Of a stretch of 64,000 nucleotides of DNA, positions 8,961 to 17,547 are shown one piece after another. Origin of the DNA: VRUE01 sp963730315 (GTDB lineage Bacteria; Actinomycetota; Thermoleophilia; Solirubrobacterales; 70-9); NCBI GenBank assembly GCA_963730315.1, contig CAVSRD010000006.1, forward strand, positions 124,001-188,000, read 5' to 3'. The notes under the pieces were generated by a model. The model was not told where the DNA came from and did not search any database. It saw only the letters and a list, made by a program, of their open reading frames with translations. Position 1 is the stretch's first letter, and the number at the start of each line of letters is the position of its first letter. The position numbers and the translations under genes are program-made.

Positions 8961-10606
8961 TCAGCGGCAGACCCGCACCGGCTGCGCCGCCTCGACGTGC
9001 AGGCGCCACGGCCGCGCGACGCCGTCGCGGGGAACCCGCAGGAAGGTGGTCGAGTCGCCGGGGGCGCCTTCGGTCGGGACCGGGTATTCGCCGCTGGCGA
9101 AGCGCCGCAGGCTGAAGGCGGCGTGGCCGCCGGGCGCGACCTCGATCCCGGTCGCCCCGAACCCGAGCCGAACCTCGCCGCGGCCGGACCGCCGGCCGCC
9201 GGCGACGAGCACGCAGCGGCCGGCGGCGCGCGAGTCGGTCCCGGTGAACGTCTTCGTGCTCAGTGGCAGCGCCTGGGAAAGGACGATGTCGGCCTGCCGC
9301 CGCCCCGCTGCGGGAGCCCTCGCCAGCTCGGCGGGCGTGTATGCGGGGGAGCCATCGTCGCGGGCGGCGGGCAGGTAGTCGCCGGCCTGGACGTCGATCA
9401 GCGAGGCGGTGCCGGCGACTTCCGGGGTGAGGCCGAAGCTCGGTTCGACGGTGCGGCGGGCGATCTCGATCGCAGCCAGGTCCGAGCGGGTCAGCACGGT
9501 CTGTTCCCGCAGCCACTCCTTGCCGTCCCGCAGCGGCACCAGGTTGGAGGCGACGGCGGCGACGGTGACGACGCCGCCCACGGCCAGGGCCGCCCGGCCG
9601 AAGCGCACCCCCCGCAGCAGCTCGGCGGCGAGCAGCAGCATGAAGACGCTTCCTGCGTACATGTAGCGGCTCGCGTAGGCCTCGCGGCCGGGGATGTAGT
9701 TGAAGGCGGCCAGGAACCAGTAGACGGCGGTCGGCGGCGCAACCGGCCAGAGGCGCGGGCTCGGCCGGAAGCCGCGGGCCATGCGCAAGGCCGCCGCGAC
9801 GACCAGCGCCAGCAGCGCCGGCGCCCCCAGGAGCGCCTCGCCCACGCTGCCGATCGTCTGCAGGCCGAGCAGCGAGGAGAGGGAGGCGGCGAGACCCTCG
9901 ACGACGTAGAGCGGCGAGACGAGGACGTTGTGCAGGGAGAGGTGGGTTTCGGCGTTGTGCCCCCAGCCGGCCCACCAGACCGCGTAGAGCAGGAGCGGGA
10001 TCGCCGCGAGGTAGGCGCGGCGCAGACCGAGGTCGCGGCGGCGCAGCAGGACGTCGACGGCGGCGGCTACGGCGAAGGCGACGCCGAGGCTGGAGAAGCC
10101 GATCGCGACGATCAGGAAGAGGCAGGCGGCGAGGTCGCCCCGGCGGCTGCCGCGGTCGAGGCCAGCAGCATCGCCACCCCGAACAGGACGGAGCCGGCCA
10201 GGGCGATCTCGAACGGCCACAGCAGCACCTCCCAGGCCGGGCCGACGAACAGCAGCAGCACGGCGGCGATCAGCGCCGGCCAGGGGCCGAGCCGGCGACG
10301 GGCGTAGACGAAGACGAGCGCTCCAGTCGCCGCCAGGACGAGGGTCATCGCCACCTGTTCGGGCGTCGCCGAGGCCATTCCGAAGACGGCGATCAGCAGC
10401 TTCTCGATCGCCACCGGGATCACCACGATGTGCTCGTTGTGGGGTTCGAGGAAGGCGTCGACGCTGAGCCCCTGCCGGTGCAACAGGAAGGCCCAGGTGT
10501 CCTGGAAGAAGGTGAGGTTCGCCTCCAGCGCCAGCAGCAGGAGGGCCGACGCCAGGAGCGCCGCGGCCAGGAGGAGGACCGGGGCGTTCCGCTTCGGCCA
10601 GGCCAT
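8961..10606 (-). CDS. polytopic membrane protein with C-terminal soluble domain, frame broken near 10140
   Basis: Starts at ATG 10606 (MAWPKRNAPVLLLAAALL), sharing one base with the stop of the upstream membrane gene. About 9-10 hydrophobic helices are followed by a ~150-residue soluble C-terminus. An early extracytoplasmic loop (QDTWAFLLHRQG, then EPHNEHIV) resembles the first loop of GT-C membrane glycosyltransferases, but no family is recognised with confidence. The reading moves by one base in the CCCC run at ~10138-10141: AMLLAST in one frame, then RRGDLAACLFLIVAIG in another. One missing base would explain it. Confidence 0.6.
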
Positions 10607-12299
10607 CAGCGGGCGAGTGTATTCGGCGCCCCAGAGGCGCCAGGGTCTCGCAGCGCGATCAGCACGAAACCGCTGAGGGCCGCCGCCGCGAGCACCACTG
10701 CCGACGGCGACCAGGCGGTGCCGGGGAGCGGCCTCAGCACGGGCACGTAGAGCGCCAGCGAGAGCAGCGAGGCGGCGGCCACGTAGTAGGTCCCGAAGCG
10801 GGGAAGCACGGCGCGCAGTCCGACCACGCAGCCGCAGATCGCGAGGATCGGCAGGGCCAGGCTGCCGACGTGGATCACGGTGCGCGAGGGCAGGTTGCCG
10901 AACAGCAGCAGCCCCCAGAACACGCAACCGGCCAGCACGACCGCAAAGCAGAGCAGGGCGAAACCCCAGTCGCGCGGGCTGCGCCCGCGACGGCGCCAGC
11001 GGAGGACGACGACGAACGGGCCGAGCAGCAGCAGGCCGAGCGATGGGAGCAGGTAGAGGAAGGAGACTTCCCGAACCGAGGCGACCGCGTCGCCCAGCTC
11101 GCCGTCGCCGGCGTCCCGTGCAGCTCGTTCGCCGAGCTCCCAGGCGGGCGCTCCGCCGGCCATCGTCGCGAAGTTCTCGGCCTTGTTGTGGAGGGCGCCG
11201 CCGAGGTCGACGCGGCGATAGCTGTCGACAATCGTCTCGCCGGTCGGGCGGTCGTCGATTCGCGTCACGCCGGCCAGCATCCACTCGGTGAGCCGGTTGG
11301 CCGGCGGGTCGCCGTAGCGCTGGTAGGCGAGCCAGGGCACGATCAGCACCGCGCCGGCGATCAGCACGACGCCGATCCAGCGCCCGTTCGGGCGACCACG
11401 CAGCGCCGCGACGAGGGCCAGCGGGACGATCGCGAAGACGCTCGACCCGTGGCCGAGCATCGCCAGGGCGAAGAGCGCGGCGGCGCGGTAGTCGCGCCGC
11501 AGCTCGCCCCACAGCGGCGTCAGCACCAGCGCCGCGGCTGCGAGCAGGAACGCGGCCGGCAGCAGCTTCGGCCAGACGTAGAAGCCGTTGACGATCGCCA
11601 CGTCGCTGACCAGCACCGCGACGATCGCCAGCCCCCGCGTGACCCGGTCCAGGCGCGCCGCGGCCAGAAGCGCCCACAATCCGACGATCCAGAGCTGCTG
11701 GAGGACGACCCCGAGCACCTGGTAGTCGAGACCGCGGACGCCGTCCCAGCCGAAGGTGCGCTGCGAGAGCACGTAGCCGATTTGCAGCGGCGACCGGTCG
11801 CTCGCCAGCCAGCCGCCCGGGTACAGCGGCGGCGCCTCATGGCCGTGGTAGAAGAACCATTCCGAGAAGAAGCGCGGGATGTCGTTGTCGGCGGGGAGCG
11901 GGCCGGAGAAGCGACTGGCGGCCATCGCCAGCGGCGTGTCGCTGCCGCCGTGAGCGAAGCCGAGGAAGAGGACGAAGCCCGAGCCGAGCGCCCACAGCGC
12001 GCGCCAGTGCCCGCAGCAGGGACCGGTCGACGCCGCCGCCCCGGAGGGACCAGCCTGCGAGTAGCAGCGAGCCCAGCAGAACGAACCAGGCGAAGCTCTG
12101 CCCGACGCTCGGATCGGCGTAGTAGGCCCAGAAGGCGAGGATCGCGACGCCGCCACTCGCCGCCAGGGCGATTGCCAGCAGCAGCGGAACCGGCCGCAGC
12201 CCGCAGCGGGCGGCGAACAACCCCGCGGCGACACCCGGCAGCCCCGGTCAGCGCGAGCCGCGCGAGAAGGAGCAGCAGCAGTTCTCCCCTGTCGCTCAT
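10606..12299 (-). CDS. polytopic membrane protein, probable GT-C type, two frame breaks
   Basis: The best start is ATG 12299 (MSDRGELLLLLLARLALTGAAG). The reading then needs one extra base removed at ~12234-12236 (CCC run) to continue as GLFAARCGLRPVPLLLAIAL, and another at ~12000-12015 to reach ALWALGSGFVLFLGFAHGG. The remaining ~450 residues are intact, with many hydrophobic helices and a large loop containing RFFSEWFFYHGHEAPPLYPGGW. Its size, topology and pairing with the downstream membrane gene suggest lipid-linked sugar transfer or glycan assembly at the membrane, but no catalytic motif is certain. Confidence 0.55.
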
Positions 12300-12407
12300 C
12301 CCCCACGGCCCTCCCCGGAGGGTGGAGGTGGCCTGCCTGCCATCCCGGTCTGGCTATCGGCGGCGCACGCGCCCGTCGCCGGCTATCACTAGGGTGACCG
12401 GTCTCGC

Positions 12408-13599
12408 ATGGCCCTGCGCTCCCTATTACGCGACCGCATGCTCTGGATCTGGGGCGGGGTCTGGGTCCTGGGGGCGGCCCTGATGGTCGTCCAGGTCGGC
12501 TTCTGGAACAACCAGACCGGAATCAACTACCAGGACACCGACCAGTACCTGCTCTGGTCGGAAATCCTCGCCCACCAGCACATCATGCCGATCGAAGACA
12601 CCTGGCAGTACCCGCCAGGCGCCGCCTTCCTGCTGCTGGTCCCGCGCCTCGCGATCGGCCTGTTCGGCGCCCAGTACCAGCCCTCGTTCATGGTCCTCAT
12701 GCTGCTCGTCGATCTGGCCGGCCTTGCGCTGATGGTCAAGCTCGCCCGCCGCACTGGGCGCAGTGTCGGCGTCTGGGTCTGGCTGCTGGGGATACCGCTG
12801 CTGCAGTCGTTCCCGATCCTGCGCTTCGACCTCGTTCCCACGGTCCTGACGATGGCCGCGCTGGCTGTCATCCACCGCCGCCCCGGCTGGTTCGGCACCC
12901 TCGCCGGCCTCGGCGCGATGATCAAGGTCTGGCCCGTCGTCCTGCTGTTCGGCGAGTGGGACCGCCGGCGCCTGCTCAAGTCGACCGCCGCCGCGGCCGG
13001 CGTCAGCGTCTTCCTCTTCGCCGCCGCGTTTGCCTTCTTCGGCAATCAGTCGACCTTCTTCGACAACCAGGACGTGCGCGGCCTCGAGGTTGAGGCGGTC
13101 GGCAGCATCCCCTGGTACGTGCGGCAGACGATCACCGGCAAAGCGGCCCCGACCGTGCAGCGCAACGGCACCTTGGAGATCGGCAGCAGCGTCGCCGACG
13201 CGATCGCCGTCGTCCTCAAATGGCTCGGGCTGCTGGTCCTCCTCGCCGCCGCGCTGTGGTGGCTGGCACGCGAGCGGGCGATCCGCCGGGGCCGCCTCGA
13301 CTTAGCCGAGGCGGCGATTAGCCGCGACTTCGTCTTCACGATCGTCCTGCTCCAGGTCGTGGTCAGCAGGGTTCTCAGCCCCCAATTCATGATCTGGCTG
13401 GTCGGCCTCTCGGCGGTCATCCTCACGGCGGGAACGCGCCGCATGGCCCGGCCGGCCTGGGTGGTCGTCGGCGCGGTGGTGATCACCGCCGGCCTCTACC
13501 AGGCGCCGGCGAACATGTTGATCCGAAACTTTGGCGCTGCTCATCGCCTCGCTCGACGCGGCCCTGGCGATGGTCGCTGCTGCTGCGCGACCCGCGTGA
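12408..13599 (+). CDS. GT87-like membrane glycosyltransferase, copy 1, frame broken near the 3' end
   Basis: About 10 membrane helices. It has the DUF2029/GT87-like first loop GINYQDTDQYLLWSEIL and a WQYPPGAAFLLLVP segment, so it probably transfers a sugar from a polyprenyl-phosphate donor outside the membrane. It is a tandem duplicate of the next gene. Compared with that copy, the reading breaks at MLIRNF (13530-13532, one extra T); correcting it gives NLALLIASLDAALAMV and a stop at 13599. A second extra base at ~13575 would instead carry it to a TAG at 13667-13669. The uncorrected frame runs on to 13691. Confidence 0.7.
13191..13529 (+). repeat. near-identical 339-bp block, copy A (within GT87 copy 1)
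   Basis: Aligned by eye with 14495-14833 the block shows only four mismatches (about 98.8% identity): two in GCGATTA/GCGGTCA, one at CTC/CTG and one at TTG/CTG. The rest of the paralogous genes differ much more. The block starts at GTCGCCGACGCG and ends at ATCCGAAAC. This is consistent with recent gene conversion or a recent partial duplication. Confidence 0.9.
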
Positions 13600-13687
13600 G
13601 GGGTCCGCTGCCGCCGACCCTCCCGCGACCGCGATCGAGCAGGCGACTCCCTCGCAGCGACTTGCGTAGCCCCGACGGCGCAGCTCG

Positions 13688-14980
13688 ATGACCTCGCCGC
13701 ACCGAATTCGCGCGATCGTCCGCTCGCTCCCCGGCAGCCGCCAGGCCTGGGTCTGGATCGGCGTCTGGATCCTCACCCGTGCCCTGATGGTCGTCCAGGT
13801 CGGCTTCTGGAACCACCAGACCGGAATCAACTACCAGGACGCCAACGAGTACCAGATCTGGTCGGAACAGCTGTCGTTCCTGCACCAGATGCCGGTCGAA
13901 CAGACCTGGCAGTACCCGCCCGGCGCGGCCTTCGTGATGCTGGCTCCCCGGATCGGGGTGAAGCTGTTCGGCGCCCCCTACGGGGCGTCGTTCGCGGTAT
14001 CGATGCTGCTCGTCGACCTCGTCGGCCTGGCCCTGATGGGTCTGCTCGCCAGGCGCACCGGGCGGAACATCGGCGTCTGGGTATGGCTGCTGGCGATGCC
14101 CATGCTGCAAGCCTTCCCGATCCTGCGGTTCGACCTCGTGCCAACCGTCCTGGCGGTCGCGGCGCTCGTCGCGATCGATCGCCGGCCGGCCTGGTTCGGC
14201 GCCCTCGCCGGCCTCGGCGGCGCAATCAAGGTCTGGCCGATCGTCGCCCTCTTCGGCGAGTGGGACCGCCGGCGCCTGCTCCGCTCGGCGCTCGCCGCGG
14301 CCGCTGCGATCGGGCTCGTCTTCGCGGTTGCAACCAGCCTCTTCGGAGACCCCTGGGCATTCCTCGAGAACCAGAACACCCGCGGACTCCAGGTCGAGGC
14401 GGTCGGCACCATCCCCTGGTACGCGCGGCAGATCGTCACCGGCGAGGTTCCCCCGACGGTCGGTCGCAACGGAGCGCTTGAGATCGACAGCCGCGTCGCC
14501 GACGCGATCGCCGTCGTCCTCAAATGGCTCGGGCTGCTGGTCCTCCTCGCCGCCGCGCTGTGGTGGCTGGCACGCGAGCGGGCGATCCGCCGGGGCCGCC
14601 TCGACTTAGCCGAGGCGGCGGTCAGCCGCGACTTCGTCTTCACGATCGTCCTGCTCCAGGTCGTGGTCAGCAGGGTTCTCAGCCCCCAATTCATGATCTG
14701 GCTGGTCGGCCTCTCGGCGGTCATCCTGACGGCGGGAACGCGCCGCATGGCCCGGCCGGCCTGGGTGGTCGTCGGCGCGGTGGTGATCACCGCCGGCCTC
14801 TACCAGGCGCCGGCGAACATGCTGATCCGAAACCTGGCCCTGCTGATCGCATCGTTCGATGCGGCCCTGGGGATGGTCCTCTTGCTGCGCGGCACGGAGG
14901 ATAGACTCGCCGACGATGGCAGAGCCGACGAAGTCGAGGCAGCCGGCGGGGCGCCTGAACGGCGGTTCCGACGCACCTGA
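13688..14980 (+). CDS. GT87-like membrane glycosyltransferase, copy 2
   Basis: Intact 430-residue paralogue of the preceding gene, with ~10 membrane helices, GINYQDANEYQIWSEQL in the first extracytoplasmic loop, WQYPPGAAF and AIKVWPIVALFGEWDRRR. Its ATG lies in CGATGA at the distal end of copy 1. The N-terminal two thirds have diverged from copy 1 while the last third is almost identical. The final ~22 residues (RLADDGRADEVEAAGG) overlap the start of the coiled-coil gene by 65 bp in a different frame, so the true C-terminus could be shorter. Confidence 0.8.
   Translation: MTSPHRIRAIVRSLPGSRQAWVWIGVWILTRALMVVQVGFWNHQTGINYQDANEYQIWSEQLSFLHQMPVEQTWQYPPGAAFVMLAPRIGVKLFGAPYGASFAVSMLLVDLVGLALMGLLARRTGRNIGVWVWLLAMPMLQAFPILRFDLVPTVLAVAALVAIDRRPAWFGALAGLGGAIKVWPIVALFGEWDRRRLLRSALAAAAAIGLVFAVATSLFGDPWAFLENQNTRGLQVEAVGTIPWYARQIVTGEVPPTVGRNGALEIDSRVADAIAVVLKWLGLLVLLAAALWWLARERAIRRGRLDLAEAAVSRDFVFTIVLLQVVVSRVLSPQFMIWLVGLSAVILTAGTRRMARPAWVVVGAVVITAGLYQAPANMLIRNLALLIASFDAALGMVLLLRGTEDRLADDGRADEVEAAGGAPERRFRRT
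14495..14833 (+). repeat. near-identical 339-bp block, copy B (within GT87 copy 2)
   Basis: Partner of 13191-13529, offset 1304 bp, same orientation. See copy A for the mismatches. Confidence 0.9.
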
Positions 14981-15197
14981 GACCGCTGCGCTGCGCGAGG
15001 AGCTGGCGCGCAGCCGCGAGGAGGCGATGCGGCTGCGCGACCTGCTGATCGCCAGGGACGCCGAGCTGGGTCGCGTTCGCGGCCGTCTCGAGCAGCTCGA
15101 GGCGAGGACGACGCGGCTGCTCGGCGCAGCCGCGTGGCTGCGGCGATTTGGCCCGCCCTTCGCCCGCCTGCGCGCCGCCTGGCGGAGCCGCCGCTAG
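14916..15197 (+). CDS. small coiled-coil protein in front of a GT2 gene
   Basis: 93 residues, MAEPTKSRQPAGRLNGG followed by a continuous heptad-rich stretch (TAALREELARSREEAMRL through RVRGRLEQLEARTTRLL) and a basic C-terminus (FARLRAAWRSRR). A TAGACT box lies 8 nt before the ATG. It ends 1 nt before the GTG of the two-domain GT2 gene. Many glycan-cluster glycosyltransferases carry such a coiled coil fused at one end, so this may be a split-off oligomerisation or docking module. No enzymatic motif. Overlaps the 3' end of GT87 copy 2. Confidence 0.6.
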   Translation: MAEPTKSRQPAGRLNGGSDAPETAALREELARSREEAMRLRDLLIARDAELGRVRGRLEQLEARTTRLLGAAAWLRRFGPPFARLRAAWRSRR

Positions 15198-15198
15198 C

Positions 15199-16854
15199 GT
15201 GGCGCCGGACCCTCGGTTCTCGATCGTCACTCCGGTCTACGAAACGCCGGAGCCGGTGCTTCGCGCGATGCTGAACTCGGTCGCCGGGCAACGTTGCGGC
15301 GACTGGGAGCTGTGCCTGGTCGACGACGCCTCCACCTCGCCGCACGTGGGCGAGGTCCTGGCGCGCGCCGCGCAGCGCGATCCCCGCATCCGCGTGCACC
15401 GCCGCGAGTCCAACGGCGGCATCGTCGCCGCCTCCAACGACGCGCTGGCGATGGCGCGGGGCGAGTTCGTCGCCCTGCTCGACCACGACGACGAGCTGCA
15501 CCCAACGGCGCTGGCGCGGGTCGAGAAGGCGATCGCCGCCGACCCCGACGCCGACTACGTCTACACCGACGAGGACAAGATCGACGCGGACGGACGCCGC
15601 TCCGCCCCTTTCTTCAAGCCCGACTGGTCGCCGGAGCGGATGCGGACTCAGATGTACAGCTGCCACCTCAGCGTCCTGCGCCGCTCGCTGGTCGAAGAGG
15701 TCGGTGGCTTCGACTCCGAGTTCGAGGGGTCGCAGGACTGGGACCTGGTCCTCAAGGTGACCGAGCGGGCACGGCGCGTGCTGCACGTGCCGAAGGTGCT
15801 GTACCACTGGCGCATGCTCGAGGCCTCGGCCGCGGGCGGCGGCGAGGCGGCGAAGCCGTGGGCCTTCGAGGCCGGCGGGCGGGCCGTGCAGGCGCACTGC
15901 GAGCGGATCGGGCTGCCGGCCCGGGTCGAGCGCGATCCGTCCGACCCGGGCGTCTACCACCTCCAGCCCGAGCTGACCGACCAACCGCCGGTCAGCATCG
16001 TGATCCCCACCGCGGGCGGCTCGCGCGAGGTGCGCTACGAGAACGTCGTGCTGGTCGCCCACTGCGTGCGCAGCATCGTCGAGACATCCACCTACGGCGA
16101 CTACGAGCTCGTCGTGGTCGCCGACGCGGCGACCGACGCCGCGGTGCTCGCCGAGCTGCGTGAGATCGCCGGCGAGCGGCTGCGGGTGGTGCGCGACGAG
16201 CGGCCCTTCAACTACTCGGCGCGGATCGACCGCGGCGCCGCCCATAGCGAGGGCGAGCACCTGCTGCTGCTCAACGACGACGTCGAGGTCGTCACCCCGG
16301 ACTGGATCGAGCGGCTCGTCATGTACTCAGGGGTGGAGGGGGTCGGTGCCGTCGGTGCACGCCTGATCTGGGAGGACGGCCGGCTCCAGCACGTCGGCAT
16401 CGGATTCGAAGGGGGCCTTCCAGGCCACCCCTACCGCGGTTACGCCGGCGACTTCCCCGGCTACTCGAACAACGTCCGCATCGCCCGCAACTGCCTCGCC
16501 GTGACCGCCGCCTGCATGATGACCCGGCGGGCGCTGTTCGAGGAGCTGGGCGGCTTCACCACCCAGCTGCCGCTCAACTACAACAACGCCGACTACTGCC
16601 TGAAGGCGTGGTCGAGCGGGCGGCGGATCGTCTACGACCCCGACACCCTCCTCTACCACTTCGAGTCCTCCAGCCGCTCCTCCGAGGTGGAGGAATGGGA
16701 GAAGGAATGGCTCAAGGACCGCTGGCTGCCGCTCACCGCAAGGGACCCCTACTCGAATCCCAACCTGCTTCGCGGCGAGCCCCGGCTGGGTGCCACGCTG
16801 CTGTCCGCCCTGCCCCGACCGCGGCTGCGGCGCCGCGCCCGGGAGGTGGCCTAG
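15199..16854 (+). CDS. two-domain GT2 glycosyltransferase
   Basis: 551 residues with two GT-A domains. Domain 1 (residues ~5-255) has FSIVTPVYETPEPVLRAML, LCLVDDAS, the metal site LLDHDDELHP and SQDWDLVLKV. Domain 2 (~270-530) has PPVSIVIPTAGG, LLLNDDVEVV and LNYNNADYCLKAW. This architecture is seen in O-antigen and capsule polymerising enzymes that add two linkages. GTG 15199 puts the first domain directly at the N-terminus; the upstream open frame overlaps the coiled-coil gene. Its TAG shares a base with the next gene's GTG. Confidence 0.88.
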   Translation: MAPDPRFSIVTPVYETPEPVLRAMLNSVAGQRCGDWELCLVDDASTSPHVGEVLARAAQRDPRIRVHRRESNGGIVAASNDALAMARGEFVALLDHDDELHPTALARVEKAIAADPDADYVYTDEDKIDADGRRSAPFFKPDWSPERMRTQMYSCHLSVLRRSLVEEVGGFDSEFEGSQDWDLVLKVTERARRVLHVPKVLYHWRMLEASAAGGGEAAKPWAFEAGGRAVQAHCERIGLPARVERDPSDPGVYHLQPELTDQPPVSIVIPTAGGSREVRYENVVLVAHCVRSIVETSTYGDYELVVVADAATDAAVLAELREIAGERLRVVRDERPFNYSARIDRGAAHSEGEHLLLLNDDVEVVTPDWIERLVMYSGVEGVGAVGARLIWEDGRLQHVGIGFEGGLPGHPYRGYAGDFPGYSNNVRIARNCLAVTAACMMTRRALFEELGGFTTQLPLNYNNADYCLKAWSSGRRIVYDPDTLLYHFESSSRSSEVEEWEKEWLKDRWLPLTARDPYSNPNLLRGEPRLGATLLSALPRPRLRRRAREVA

Positions 16855-17504
16855 TGAACTACGAGCGCCTCTACGCCTACCGCTTCCGCGACGTCGACCA
16901 GGAGGCCCGGATCGCCGTTTGGCAGGAGATCGGCCCCCACGTGCACGAGCTGATGGGCCGCCCGCGGCGGGTGCTCGACCCGGCCGCCGGGCGGGGCGAG
17001 TTCATCGGCGCCGTTCCGGCGGCCGAGACCTGGGCGGTCGACGAGGTGAGCTATCCGGAGGCGGCCCACAAGCCCGACACGACGGTCGTCGTCTCGCCGA
17101 TCATGGAAGCCGAGCTGCCCGCCGAGCACTTCGACGGCGTCTTCGTCTCCAACTTCCTTGAGCACCTGCGCGACCAGGAGGCGATCGCCGCCTTCCTGGA
17201 GAAGATGCACGGCGCGATGGAGCCGGGCGGGCGGATCGCAATCATGGGACCCAACTTCCGTTACTGCTCCAGCGAGTACTGGGACTGCGCCGATCACTAC
17301 GTCGCCCTCACCCATGTGGCGATCGCCGAGCACCTCTACGCAGCCGGATTCGAGCCGCAGCGCATCGTCCCCCGCTACCTCCCCTATTCCTTCCGCGGCA
17401 TCCTGCCGCCCTCGCGCACCCTGACCCGCCTCTACCTGAAGACGCCGCCCGCCTGGCGGCTGCTCGGCAAGCAGTTCCTGGTGATCGGCAACCGGACGGG
17501 TTGA
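16854..17504 (+). CDS. class I SAM methyltransferase
   Basis: 216 residues. Motif I is VLDPAAGRGEFIGAVP, the acidic motif II segment is WAVDEVSYPEAAH, and the post-motif is FDGVFVSNFLEHLRDQEAIAAFL, typical of glycan-cluster methyltransferases. The GTG start overlaps the previous stop (TAGTG), so it is translated with the two-domain GT2. It may methylate the nascent glycan, but the substrate is unknown. 43 bp separate it from the NRPS. Confidence 0.8.
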   Translation: MNYERLYAYRFRDVDQEARIAVWQEIGPHVHELMGRPRRVLDPAAGRGEFIGAVPAAETWAVDEVSYPEAAHKPDTTVVVSPIMEAELPAEHFDGVFVSNFLEHLRDQEAIAAFLEKMHGAMEPGGRIAIMGPNFRYCSSEYWDCADHYVALTHVAIAEHLYAAGFEPQRIVPRYLPYSFRGILPPSRTLTRLYLKTPPAWRLLGKQFLVIGNRTG

Positions 17505-17547
17505 CGCCCCTACACAGCGGTTCCCTGTCGCTAACATCGCGCACCTG

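Noticed and set aside
13191..14833. Direct repeat as evidence of an insertion sequence or composite element
   Set aside because: No terminal inverted repeats, transposase or target duplication; the repeat lies inside homologous coding sequence, so paralogy with gene conversion explains it.
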